Positions 1-7,415 of a stretch of DNA of 10,855 nucleotides are shown piece by piece (the first letter of the stretch is position 1; the number at the start of each line of letters is the position of its first letter). The notes beneath the pieces are model-generated. The model made no database searches. It was not told where the DNA came from and was given only the letters and a program-made list of their open reading frames with translations. Made by a program: the position numbers and the translations under genes. The DNA comes from Propionibacteriales bacterium (GTDB lineage: Bacteria; Actinomycetota; Actinomycetes; Propionibacteriales; Propionibacteriaceae), in the NCBI GenBank assembly GCA_030453285.1, contig JAKDKP010000026.1:1-10855 (forward strand). The letters run 5' to 3'.

Positions 1-878
<878 letters not shown>

Positions 879-905
879 CATGACCTCTTCCTTGCAAGAT
901 GTGGT

Positions 906-933
906 GTCGTACGTGGTGGTCCCATCCTCGCAA
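906..933 (-). promoter_or_regulatory. Weak candidate promoter for the aldolase gene
   Basis: On the minus strand, TTGCGA (933-928) and TACGAC (911-906) are separated by 16 bases, resembling -35 and -10 boxes. The expected start point lies about 20 bases before the aldolase start codon, leaving room for its ribosome binding site. The -10 lacks the final T of the usual actinobacterial TANNNT, so this is only a candidate. The gene may instead be read from the regulator operon upstream. Confidence 0.25.
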
Positions 934-976
934 ATTCTCACCACCGGCGTGGGGACCGCTCCACCCAGTGGTCTGC

Positions 977-1576
977 TCAGCGGTCCAGTCGCCGCGTGTC
1001 CAGCCGGACCTGGTCGCCGGAGAAGATCCTGACCGCATTGGCAACGGTTGACGGGGCCACCGGCAGTTGATCAATCAGCAGCCGGGCGGAGCCGTCGGCG
1101 CCGGTGAGCTCGTAGTGACCGAGCTTGGACCACCACGGCGTCCGAGCCGAGAAGCCATCGACCTGTGCCCAACTCAACTGCAGCTCACCCAGGGCCATGC
1201 CGGACCGGTTCACCTGGCAGGCCACCTGCTGACCTGTCACCGCGCGCAGGCGCCGTCGTTCGAACAGCCATCGGCCGAGCGCAACGCCGAGAGTGAGCAC
1301 GGTGATGGCTCCGTAGACGATGTACATCACCTTGATCAACGGGTCGTCGAAATAGTTGGTGACGCCACGGAACCGCGTGTTCCACACCCAGAGGCCCAGC
1401 ATGATCAAGATGCTCAGACAACTGAACAGACAGCGGGTGAGGAAGAGCCGGAAGCGTATGCTCACCCGTTGTTCGGTGGGACCAAGCTCGTACGGCAGCA
1501 CCAGATCGTTGATGACCGGCTGGCTGCCGGAAACGGCTGTTCCCGCCTGGGGAGCACGCACACTCATGACGCCCAT
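977..1576 (-). CDS. Two-helix membrane protein with a C-terminal PH-like cytoplasmic domain (hypothetical)
   Basis: Protein of 199 residues with no function I can name. The N-terminal 40 residues are polar. Two hydrophobic segments at about 44-66 and 82-105 are joined by a short loop (NTRFRGVTNYFDD). The second ends in a strongly basic patch (FERRRLR, 105-111), which by the positive-inside rule puts the C-terminal half in the cytoplasm. Residues 115-190 contain alternating beta-like stretches (QVACQVNRSGM, ELQLSWAQVDGFS, GHYELTGADGSARLLIDQL), as in bacterial PH-like domains that follow a pair of helices. That assignment is by pattern only. The start at 1576 lies 4 bases after the stop of the GntR gene, with GGTGA straddling that stop as a likely ribosome binding site, so translation is probably coupled. 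ATG at 1567 is an alternative start with a poorer upstream sequence. Confidence 0.8.
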   Translation of the reverse strand: MGVMSVRAPQAGTAVSGSQPVINDLVLPYELGPTEQRVSIRFRLFLTRCLFSCLSILIMLGLWVWNTRFRGVTNYFDDPLIKVMYIVYGAITVLTLGVALGRWLFERRRLRAVTGQQVACQVNRSGMALGELQLSWAQVDGFSARTPWWSKLGHYELTGADGSARLLIDQLPVAPSTVANAVRIFSGDQVRLDTRRLDR

Positions 1577-1580
1577 TGTG

Positions 1581-2339
1581 TCACCGGGCGCCGCGTGGGG
1601 TGATCGCCATGTGGATCCGGTACCGGTCCGCCCGATACCACGAGGTGGAGAACTCGATCGGCCGGTCACCACCGGAGGTGACCCGCTCCTGCACCAGCAG
1701 CGGTGCGCGCTTGGCCGTGCCGAGGATCCGCGCGCGATGGGCGTCGGCGGACTCGGCCCGGACGGTCTGCTCGCCGGTGGTGACCACCACGCCGTACTCG
1801 CTGGCGAAGACGTCGTACAGCGAGCCCAACTCACGCTTCAACAAGCCGGGAAACAGGACCGAGGGATAGAAGCCGACCTCGTACGCCATCGGCGACCCAT
1901 CGGCGGTGCGCAGCCGTTCCACCCGAACCACCCGGCTGCGCGGCTTGATCCGCAGGGCGTAGGCCACATCGTCATCGGCCTCCTCCTCGCCAGCGGAGAG
2001 GACCACCGTGGCCGGTTCGAGTCCACGGGCGCGCATCTCGCGGGAGAACGAGGTCAGGTGCAGACGCGAATCCACCTGGGGGCCGGTGACGTAGGTTCCC
2101 TTGCCGTGCACGCGTTCGAGGATGCCGTGCTCGACCAGATCGGCGATCGCTTGGCGGACCGTCACGCGACTCACGCCGAGTCGAACGACCAGGGAACGCT
2201 CCGAGGGGATGGCCTCGCCGGAATGAAGTTCGTCATCGATCAGCCGCTCCAGGATTTCGCGGACCTGGGCACGTTTGGTGGTCGCGGTGCCGAGGTGGTG
2301 GTCAATACGACCCGGCCCGAGTCCTTGGCCGTCGGTCAC
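1581..2339 (-). CDS. GntR-family transcriptional regulator, HutC/NagR subfamily (UTRA domain)
   Basis: DNA-binding repressor or activator of 252 residues. A winged helix-turn-helix spans about 24-86: residues 43-66 carry the typical IPSERSL, then GVSRVTVRQAIADL, and the wing reads RVHGKGTYV. The UTRA ligand domain spans about 95-246, with the usual PRSRVVRVERLR strand, YEVGFYPSVLFPGL and a closing IEFSTSWYRADRYRI. Family members with this layout bind phosphorylated or amino sugars and related small effectors. The GTG start at 2339 has GGGAG five bases upstream. The reading frame stays open far upstream, but only because it runs antisense to the neighbouring genes. The divergent SIS gene is the obvious target, which is an inference from arrangement. 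The membrane-protein gene downstream is probably in the same operon. The effector cannot be read from sequence; glucosamine-6-phosphate or a related sugar phosphate is plausible. Confidence 0.93.
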   Translation of the reverse strand: MTDGQGLGPGRIDHHLGTATTKRAQVREILERLIDDELHSGEAIPSERSLVVRLGVSRVTVRQAIADLVEHGILERVHGKGTYVTGPQVDSRLHLTSFSREMRARGLEPATVVLSAGEEEADDDVAYALRIKPRSRVVRVERLRTADGSPMAYEVGFYPSVLFPGLLKRELGSLYDVFASEYGVVVTTGEQTVRAESADAHRARILGTAKRAPLLVQERVTSGGDRPIEFSTSWYRADRYRIHMAITPRGAR

Positions 2340-2371
2340 CTGGACTCCCGTCTGAAGATCGAATGAGCAAG

Positions 2372-2381
2372 GATGGCCATC
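2372..2381. promoter_or_regulatory. Perfect 10-base palindrome in the gntR/SIS intergenic region
   Basis: GATGGCCATC is its own reverse complement. It lies in the 96-base divergent region, 33 bases before the gntR start codon and about 55 bases before the SIS start. It could be an operator half or a complete operator for the GntR protein. It does not resemble the TGGTCTAGACCA-type site of DasR/NagR closely, so the link is speculative. Confidence 0.3.
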
Positions 2382-2403
2382 AGACGACCACCAGCGCAGG
2401 ACT

Positions 2404-2413
2404 GTGCGCGCAC
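2404..2413. promoter_or_regulatory. Second palindrome, close to the probable SIS-gene promoter
   Basis: GTGCGCGCAC is a perfect 10-base palindrome set in ACTGTGCGCGCACCAGT, whose outer ACTG and CAGT arms also mirror each other with a one-base offset. Its centre is 32 bases, about three helical turns, from the centre of the other palindrome. It lies immediately upstream of a TATAGG sequence (2417-2422) that could serve as a -10 box for the SIS gene. A repressor bound here would block that promoter. No convincing -35 box is present. Confidence 0.35.
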
Positions 2414-2435
2414 CAGTATAGGACGGAAGACTCCT

Positions 2436-3479
2436 GTGACCGACAAGATCAAGCCAGCCACGAGCCAGATGGCTCGCGAGATCGCCGAGCAGCCGGAGGC
2501 TCTTGCCCAGACCCTCGATGACTTGCTGCCGCGGCGAGGGGAGATTGCCGATCTGGGGCGTACGACGAAGCGGCTGCTGTTCATTGCTCGCGGCTCGAGC
2601 GACAACGCCTCGGTGGTGGCGCGCTACCTCGGCGAGGTGCATGCCGGCCTGGCCGGCGCCCTGGCTGCCCCGTCGGTGGCAAACCTGTACGCCGCCGAGG
2701 TCGACCTCGACGGCGTGCTGGCCATCTCGGTCAGCCAGTCCGGCTCCACCCAGGAGATCGTCGACGCCACCGACTGGGCCAGACGGATGGGCGCGCGCAC
2801 CCTGGCGGTGACCAACGTCGAGGACTCCCCGCTCGCGCAGAGCGCCGATCTCGCCCTGATCACCCGCGCCGGCCGCGAGCTCGCCGTACCGGCCACCAAG
2901 ACGTTCACCACCCAGGTGGCTGCGCTGACCGTGGCGATCGATGCCCTCGCGCGCGAGAAAGGCATTCTGGATGCGGCGTTCGCGCAGGTACCGGCCCAGG
3001 CCGAGAGCATGATCAACACGGACCCGGACGTCCTCGACGAGATGGTCGCGGCCCTGTCGCAGACCGATGAGGTCCTCACCAGCGGACGCGGCATCACCTT
3101 CGGCATCACGCTGGAGGCGGCCCTGAAGTTGGAGGAGACCTGCCTGCGGCCGGTCCGCGGTCTCTCGTACGCCGACCTGAAGCATGGGCCGATGGCGATC
3201 GTCGACGCCCAGCTCGCCACCTTGCTGGTGGCCGCCGGTGAGGGTCCGACCCTGCCCGGACTGATCGGGCTGGCCGAGCAGATCCGTGGCACCGGGTCGC
3301 CGGTGCTGGGCCTCGGCGGCAACGAGGCGTTCCGGGCCGCCTGTGACCTGGCCGTGCCCGGACCGGACCTGCCCGAGGCGGTGGCCCCGATCTGTCTGCC
3401 GATCCCCGCGCAGTTGTTGGTGGAACGTCTGGCTCGGGCCCTCGGCCTCGACCCCGATGCCCCGCGAGGCCTGAAGTAG
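2436..3479 (+). CDS. Tandem SIS-domain phosphosugar enzyme (GlmS-isomerase/NagB-II-like, probable amino-sugar-phosphate deaminase or isomerase)
   Basis: Cytosolic protein of 347 residues made of two SIS domains, equivalent to the isomerase half of GlmS without the glutamine amidotransferase half. The first SIS domain (about 45-180) carries the phosphosugar loops RGSSDNA (52-58) and SQSGSTQE (100-107). The second (about 200-340) carries LEAALKLEE, aligning Glu227, Lys231 and Glu234 with the catalytic residues 481, 485 and 488 of E. coli GlmS, and LKHGP with His250 at the position of His504. Lacking the glutaminase domain, it more likely deaminates or isomerises an amino-sugar phosphate (NagB-II type, glucosamine-6-phosphate to fructose-6-phosphate) or cleaves a fructosamine phosphate than makes glucosamine-6-phosphate. 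The chain stops at PRGLK, shorter than the PRxLxK tail of relatives. GTG at 2436 has GGAAG six bases upstream; ATG at 2469 is a weaker alternative. It is divergent from the GntR gene, its likely regulator. Family is certain, substrate is not. Confidence 0.93.
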   Translation: MTDKIKPATSQMAREIAEQPEALAQTLDDLLPRRGEIADLGRTTKRLLFIARGSSDNASVVARYLGEVHAGLAGALAAPSVANLYAAEVDLDGVLAISVSQSGSTQEIVDATDWARRMGARTLAVTNVEDSPLAQSADLALITRAGRELAVPATKTFTTQVAALTVAIDALAREKGILDAAFAQVPAQAESMINTDPDVLDEMVAALSQTDEVLTSGRGITFGITLEAALKLEETCLRPVRGLSYADLKHGPMAIVDAQLATLLVAAGEGPTLPGLIGLAEQIRGTGSPVLGLGGNEAFRAACDLAVPGPDLPEAVAPICLPIPAQLLVERLARALGLDPDAPRGLK

Positions 3480-3504
3480 GTCACCCAGACCGACTGAGGC
3501 TGTC

Positions 3505-4404
3505 GTGTCCACGACATCACCGCCAGCCCACGAGTCCGGGGCACTGGTGACCGGTGCCGGTAGCCGTACCGTCGACGGGGAGTTGATCATCGACGGTCGT
3601 ACGGTGTCGCTCGGCGCTGGCACCCGGCTGGGGATTGAGGTCGACCCGGCTCGTTGGTGCCTTGGTCGACGAGGCACCGACGGGGTCGCACTCGCCTGCC
3701 CGGACGGGGCCACGGTGGCGACGGGGCGGCAGTGCGCGCGCTGCGAGGCGAATGACCCGTGGCGGTGGCTGCACATCGTGCACCGCAGCCAGTACCCGCC
3801 GGATGCGGCGCTGCGCAAACACATCATGAAACCCCACTGGTTGTACGTGGCCACGTTCGCCGGGGGTGCCCAGAAGGTCGGCACGGCGGTGGACGAACGC
3901 AAGAGGGTCCGTCTCGACGAGCAGGGGCCGATCTTCGCCCATTGGGTCGGGCTGGCCACCGACGGCCTGCAGATCCGGGAGTGGGAGGACCTGGTCAGCC
4001 GGTCGACCTCGCTCGGTCAGGCTGTCCGGCCCGGCGTCAAGGTGGCCGGGTTGACCTCACCAATGGATCTGGCTGCCCTGTCCCGACTCCATCAGGACGC
4101 CGTCGCGCAGACCCGAGGCGTGCTGGGCGACCGGCGACAGGCCACCCCGATCTCCGAGCCGTGGCCCAATCCGCGGGACCCTCAGAGCCTGACGGACCTG
4201 GTGATCAGGGCGTATCCGGACGCTCTCGATGCGGGGCGACACGGCTTCGTCGTGCAGCAGTGCTGGGGGCCCGTCGCGTTGGTGCGGCTCGACGGCGACT
4301 CCGAGTCGGTCTGGGCGGTCGACCTGTCGGCTCTGATCGGCCACCGGGTCCGGTTCGGTGCGTTCAGCACGGCCGTGCCGCAGATCCAGGACGGACTGTT
4401 CTGA
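3505..4404 (+). CDS. DUF2797 family protein (four-cysteine motif plus GIY-YIG-like segment)
   Basis: Conserved actinobacterial protein of 299 residues, function unknown. Cys52, Cys65 and the pair Cys77-x-x-Cys80 look like a zinc-binding knuckle. The stretch WLYVATFAGGAQKVGTAVDERKR (start about 112), followed by LDEQGP, matches the DUF2797 core. Its order, an aromatic beta strand, then KVG and a basic ER helix, resembles the start of a GIY-YIG nuclease fold, although I cannot verify a complete catalytic set. The C-terminal third (about 225-299) holds a further beta-rich segment, with GFVVQQCWGPVALVRLDG. The GTG start at 3505 has GAGG five bases upstream. It begins 25 bases after the SIS gene on the same strand, so the two may be co-transcribed, though no metabolic link is evident. 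No signal peptide or membrane segment is seen. Confidence 0.88.
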   Translation: MSTTSPPAHESGALVTGAGSRTVDGELIIDGRTVSLGAGTRLGIEVDPARWCLGRRGTDGVALACPDGATVATGRQCARCEANDPWRWLHIVHRSQYPPDAALRKHIMKPHWLYVATFAGGAQKVGTAVDERKRVRLDEQGPIFAHWVGLATDGLQIREWEDLVSRSTSLGQAVRPGVKVAGLTSPMDLAALSRLHQDAVAQTRGVLGDRRQATPISEPWPNPRDPQSLTDLVIRAYPDALDAGRHGFVVQQCWGPVALVRLDGDSESVWAVDLSALIGHRVRFGAFSTAVPQIQDGLF

Positions 4405-4449
4405 GGCCGCAGACCGCGCGTTGACCCGGCCAGTCGTCATCATGGGCCC

Positions 4450-5136
4450 ATGGTGACGAATCGTTGGGGCTCGGTTCTGCTGGGGCTGGCCACGAACGTG
4501 GTCACTCTCCTCGGGGTGCTCGTGTGGGGGTGGCCGGCGGCCAACGTCTTCCTGCTCTTCCTCGGCGAGAACCTCATCCTCGGCCTGGTGACCCTCATCC
4601 GGATGCTCAGCCTGCCAAGGCCGAGTATCGGCCTGGCGGCGTTCTTCTGTCTGCACTACGGGGTCTTCTCGTTGATCCAGGGCATCTTCGTCGCCCAGCT
4701 GATCGGTGGCCTCAATCCGGTGTTCGACTTCTGGTGGCTCGGTCTGCCGATGATCATGATCGGCATCCGGTACGCCATCGAACTGATCACCGTCTGGTTC
4801 CTCGGCGGCGGACGCGCCACCGGCCTCTCCCCCCAGCAGGTGATGATGTCTCCGTACCCGAGGGTGATCGTCCTGCACTTCGCCGTGCTGATGGCACTGT
4901 TCGGCGGCGGGTCGAACCCGATGTTCTCGCCGATCATCCGAGGGATCGGCGGCCTGCTGAACTCGTTCGGACTCGACCTCGGCCCCGGAGGCAACCTGGT
5001 GCTGCTGCTGGTGTTGATCAAGACCGTGGTGGACGTCAAGACCACCAGGTCCCAACTGGAACGCGAGTCACGCCCGCAGCAGGAGATCACCCTGCCCCCT
5101 GCACCCAAGGTCAACTACCCCGCGCGGTCGAACTGA
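4450..5136 (+). CDS. DUF6498 family multi-pass membrane protein
   Basis: Integral membrane protein of 228 residues, function unknown. Hydrophobic segments lie at about 9-28, 32-52, 60-84, 96-118, 138-153 and 180-197, suggesting about six passes. Landmarks of the family as I recognise it are WPAANVFLLFLGENLILG (28-45), with Glu40-Asn41 inside the membrane, FFCLHYGVFSLIQGIF (65-80), YPRVIVLH (136-143), and the closing LVLIKTVVDVK. The polar tail after 200 is short and proline-rich. No good ribosome binding site precedes the ATG. GTG at 4453 is an equally possible start, and CATCAT six bases before the ATG could be a poor -10 box for a leaderless message. It begins 45 bases after the DUF2797 gene. 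Its last 26 bases overlap the end of the convergent methyltransferase gene. Confidence 0.85.
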   Translation: MVTNRWGSVLLGLATNVVTLLGVLVWGWPAANVFLLFLGENLILGLVTLIRMLSLPRPSIGLAAFFCLHYGVFSLIQGIFVAQLIGGLNPVFDFWWLGLPMIMIGIRYAIELITVWFLGGGRATGLSPQQVMMSPYPRVIVLHFAVLMALFGGGSNPMFSPIIRGIGGLLNSFGLDLGPGGNLVLLLVLIKTVVDVKTTRSQLERESRPQQEITLPPAPKVNYPARSN

Positions 5137-5782
5137 TCCCGTCCGTCTGAGGTCGGGCCCAGTCGCGGGCCCAGTGATACATCGCGATCGCGGCCGCCGC
5201 GCCGGCGTTGATGGAGCGCGTGGACCCGTACTGGGTGATCGCCACGAGTTGGGCGCACCGGGCAACGACCTCATCGGTCAGCCCGGGGCCCTCGGCACCG
5301 AAGATCAGACAGCAATTCTGCGGCAGCCGTACGGTCTCCAACGGTTCCGAGCCGGGCAGGTTGTCGACCCCGACCGGGACGACGCCGGCGTCGGCGAGCC
5401 AGGTGGCGAAGGAGTCCACGTCGGCGTGGTGGTGGACGTGCAGGTACCGGTCGGTCACCATCGCGCCACGGCGGTTCCAGCGTCGTCGCCCCAGGATGTG
5501 CACGCCGGCGACGTTGAACGCGTTCGCGGTCCGTACCACCGACCCGATGTTGAAGTCGTGCTCCCAGTTCTGGATCGCCACGTGCAGCCCGTGCCGGCGG
5601 GTGTCGAGATCGGCGACAACCGCCTCCAGGCGCCAGTAGCGGTAGCCGTCGACGACGTTGCGGCGGTCGCCGGCGGCCAACAGCTCGGGGTCCAGGCGGT
5701 CGTCCGACGGCCACGGTCGCAGGTGGGGCCCGACCCCGACCGTTCCGCCATCCTCGCCCGCAGGCTCTTCGGCATTCATCAT
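5111..5782 (-). CDS. TrmH/SpoU family (SPOUT) RNA 2'-O-methyltransferase
   Basis: Protein of 223 residues expected to transfer a methyl group from S-adenosylmethionine to a ribose 2'-OH in tRNA or rRNA; the target site is unknown. The N-terminal 60 residues are not recognisable. The SPOUT fold follows: motif 1 NWEHDFNIGSVVRTANAF (72-89) with Arg84, then GRRRWNRRGAMVTDRY; motif 2 LIFGAEGPGL (159-168); motif 3 ITQYGSTRSINAGAAAAIAM (182-201), which forms the trefoil-knot cofactor site. Motif 1 has NWEHDFN where most relatives have NPxN. From memory, mycobacteria carry a similar protein (Rv0380c) near pyrE and fba. Two adjacent ATG codons (5782, 5779) are possible starts; a GTG at 5803 would lengthen it by seven residues. 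There is no Shine-Dalgarno sequence, but TACCGT eight bases upstream may be a -10 box, so the message may be leaderless. Its 3' end overlaps the DUF6498 gene. Confidence 0.92.
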   Translation of the reverse strand: MMNAEEPAGEDGGTVGVGPHLRPWPSDDRLDPELLAAGDRRNVVDGYRYWRLEAVVADLDTRRHGLHVAIQNWEHDFNIGSVVRTANAFNVAGVHILGRRRWNRRGAMVTDRYLHVHHHADVDSFATWLADAGVVPVGVDNLPGSEPLETVRLPQNCCLIFGAEGPGLTDEVVARCAQLVAITQYGSTRSINAGAAAAIAMYHWARDWARPQTDGISSTARGS

Positions 5783-5790
5783 GGGATCAG

Positions 5791-5800
5791 ACGGTACGCT
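5791..5800. promoter_or_regulatory. Overlapping divergent -10 elements for trmH-family and DedA genes
   Basis: On the plus strand TACGCT (5795-5800) ends seven bases before the DedA GTG codon. On the minus strand TACCGT (5796-5791) ends eight bases before the methyltransferase ATG. The two hexamers share two base pairs. The spacing places each transcription start at or within a few bases of the start codon. This fits the TANNNT-then-start-codon arrangement known for leaderless actinobacterial transcripts and explains why neither gene has a ribosome binding site. Confidence 0.5.
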
Positions 5801-5807
5801 CACCCCC

Positions 5808-6494
5808 GTGACGCTTCTCGACACCGCGACCCTGGTCCCGATGCTGCTCCCCTCCTTCATGGATCCGGAGTACCTGCTCGGCCTGTTCGGCCCTGCCCTG
5901 CTGTGGGTCGCTGCCATCATCATCTTTGCCGAGTGTGGCCTCTTCGCCATTCTGCCCGGCGACTCATTGCTCTTCGCGATCGGACTGTTCACCGCACGCG
6001 GGGACATCCCCACGCCCCTGTGGTTGAACTGCCTGGTGCTGACGATCTGCGCGGTGGCCGGCAATGCCTGCGGCTACGGCCTGGGTCGCGTCATCGGGCC
6101 CGCGCTGTTCAAACCACGCCGTGGCTTGATGGGCAAGCTGTTCAAGCAGGAGTACGTCGACAAGACCCACGTCTTCTTCGAGAAGTACGGCAGCCGCGCG
6201 CTGATCCTGGCCAGGTTCGTGCCGATCGTCCGGACGTTCGTCACCTTGGTGGCTGGTGTCGGAAAGATGCACTTCGGCAAGTTCATCGTCTACACCGCGA
6301 TCGGCGGGGTGATCTGGGCCTGCGGCCTGACGATCCTGGGCTATCTGCTGGGCAACGTGAAGTTCATCCAGGACAACCTGGAAGTCGTGCTGATACTGAT
6401 CGTGCTGGTCTCGATCATCCCGATGGTCGTCGAGTACGTGCTGGCCAAGCGTCGGGCCAAGGCGGAAGCGTCCGCGGTCGACGCCAGCTCCTGA
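5808..6494 (+). CDS. DedA family membrane protein
   Basis: Integral membrane protein of 228 residues of the DedA/SNARE-associated family, whose members are linked to lipid carrier flipping, membrane-potential maintenance and envelope stress resistance. Seen here: FAECGLFAILPGDSLLFAIG (40-59) with the conserved Glu42 and the LPGD motif around Asp52; GYGLGRVIG (89-97), the second signature; and ARFVPIVRTFVTLVAGVGKM (135-154), with paired Arg136 and Arg142 like the essential arginines of E. coli YqjA. A re-entrant and TM region with IGGVIWACGLTILGYLLG follows, then a final helix at about 193-214 and a basic tail (AKRRAKAEAS). GTG at 5808 is preferred because a -10-like TACGCT lies seven bases upstream. 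ATG at 5781 would add nine residues but would overlap the divergent gene's start. It converges with the DUF2510 gene, leaving a 15-base gap in which I see no terminator hairpin. Confidence 0.95.
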   Translation: MTLLDTATLVPMLLPSFMDPEYLLGLFGPALLWVAAIIIFAECGLFAILPGDSLLFAIGLFTARGDIPTPLWLNCLVLTICAVAGNACGYGLGRVIGPALFKPRRGLMGKLFKQEYVDKTHVFFEKYGSRALILARFVPIVRTFVTLVAGVGKMHFGKFIVYTAIGGVIWACGLTILGYLLGNVKFIQDNLEVVLILIVLVSIIPMVVEYVLAKRRAKAEASAVDASS

Positions 6495-6509
6495 GCCGAG
6501 ATCGACCCG

Positions 6510-7409
6510 TCACCTCTCGACCCGGAGCGTGGTCAGGGCGTCGCGGATCGGCTTCTCGAGTTCGGGCGAGGTATCGGGAATCGTCCCATAGAAGAGTCCC
6601 GACTCGGTGTTGCCGGTGTCGATCACCACGATGATCATGGTCTCGCCACGCGTCTTGATGCCCGGCACTTCGAAGGTGAGGTGCGACTCGATCAGCCAGG
6701 CATCCTGGCCGTCGACCTTGATCGCCTTGTTGGCCCGCTCCTCCTCACCAATCCGGGTGTCACCGTAGAACTTCGACACCACACACTCGGCCACCCGCTC
6801 TGCACCCCGTTCGGGATCATAGAAGCCGTCACCGGCGGTGAGCCGCGCGATCATCGCCGAGGCCACCCACCGGATCGCGCCATCGCTGCTCTCCTCCACC
6901 GGCGCGTTCTGGACCCGGACGTCACGGCCGAACGGCACCCGGGTGTCCCAGGCCGGGGCCCGGAACGGGGCAGACAACGCCGGATAGGACAGCTTGCCCG
7001 ACACCACCCGTCCTCCCTGCACCGGTGGGGCCGATTCCTGACCGACGGTGGCCTCGGGGCAGCCGACATCCTTGGGTCGGCTCTGGGTTGGCGGATCGGC
7101 CGGATTGCCGCGGGGACCGCCCCCCAGATTGTTGATCAGGACCGCGATCAGGGCGATCACCGCCACCAGGGCCACGATGCCGAGGCCGATCCACCACAGC
7201 CCGCGCGCACCACCGGAAGATCGTGGCGTCCCGGGGACCTGGCCGCTGCCGGTTGGTCCCCGATTCTGTCCTCCGGCGCCTGCCGTTGAAGGCCCCGGTG
7301 CCGCAGCGCCCGGGGTGTTCGACAACCGAGAGGTCCACTGCTGGCCGTCCCAGAAGCGATACATGCCGGGCTGGCCGCCCGGATCTGGATACCAGCCCGC
7401 CGTTGACAT
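6510..7409 (-). CDS. DUF2510 single-pass membrane protein with an extracytoplasmic domain
   Basis: Protein of 299 residues. The N terminus is a DUF2510 module (GWYPDPGGQPGMYRFWDGQQWT, 5-26), a short tryptophan-rich motif common at the cytoplasmic end of actinobacterial membrane proteins. A Gly/Pro/Ser/Ala linker (31-70) and one transmembrane helix (about 72-92) follow. The remaining 200 residues should lie outside the membrane. They contain only two cysteines (117 and 209), which could form a disulfide. The C-terminal strands (DAWLIESHLTFEV, MIIVVIDT, GLFYGTIPDTSPELEKPIRDALTTLRV) resemble Mog1/PsbP-like exported domains such as LpqN, but this is a loose pattern match. Function is unknown. The ATG at 7409 has no Shine-Dalgarno sequence, but TAGCCT ends six bases before it, suggesting a leaderless message. 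It is the last gene of the minus-strand series and converges with the DedA gene. Confidence 0.9.
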   Translation of the reverse strand: MSTAGWYPDPGGQPGMYRFWDGQQWTSRLSNTPGAAAPGPSTAGAGGQNRGPTGSGQVPGTPRSSGGARGLWWIGLGIVALVAVIALIAVLINNLGGGPRGNPADPPTQSRPKDVGCPEATVGQESAPPVQGGRVVSGKLSYPALSAPFRAPAWDTRVPFGRDVRVQNAPVEESSDGAIRWVASAMIARLTAGDGFYDPERGAERVAECVVSKFYGDTRIGEEERANKAIKVDGQDAWLIESHLTFEVPGIKTRGETMIIVVIDTGNTESGLFYGTIPDTSPELEKPIRDALTTLRVER

Positions 7410-7415
7410 GGGACA

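Noticed and set aside
2340..2435. A DasR-type (TGGTCTAGACCA) operator between gntR and the SIS gene
   Set aside because: No sequence with that spacing and symmetry is present. Only an ACCAGT half-like stretch (2413-2418) and two unrelated palindromes are seen.
1581..3959. A 792-codon open minus-strand frame running through the gntR gene and on across the SIS and DUF2797 genes
   Set aside because: Only the part below 2339 looks like a protein (GntR/UTRA). The rest is antisense to two clear plus-strand genes, and the frame stays open because stop codons are rare in GC-rich DNA.
6495..6509. Bidirectional terminator between the DedA and DUF2510 genes
   Set aside because: The 15-base gap and its flanks do not form a convincing stem-loop.
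5174..6634. A 486-codon plus-strand open frame covering the methyltransferase and DedA genes
   Set aside because: It is antisense to the SPOUT gene and in another frame of the DedA gene, both of which have strong family motifs.
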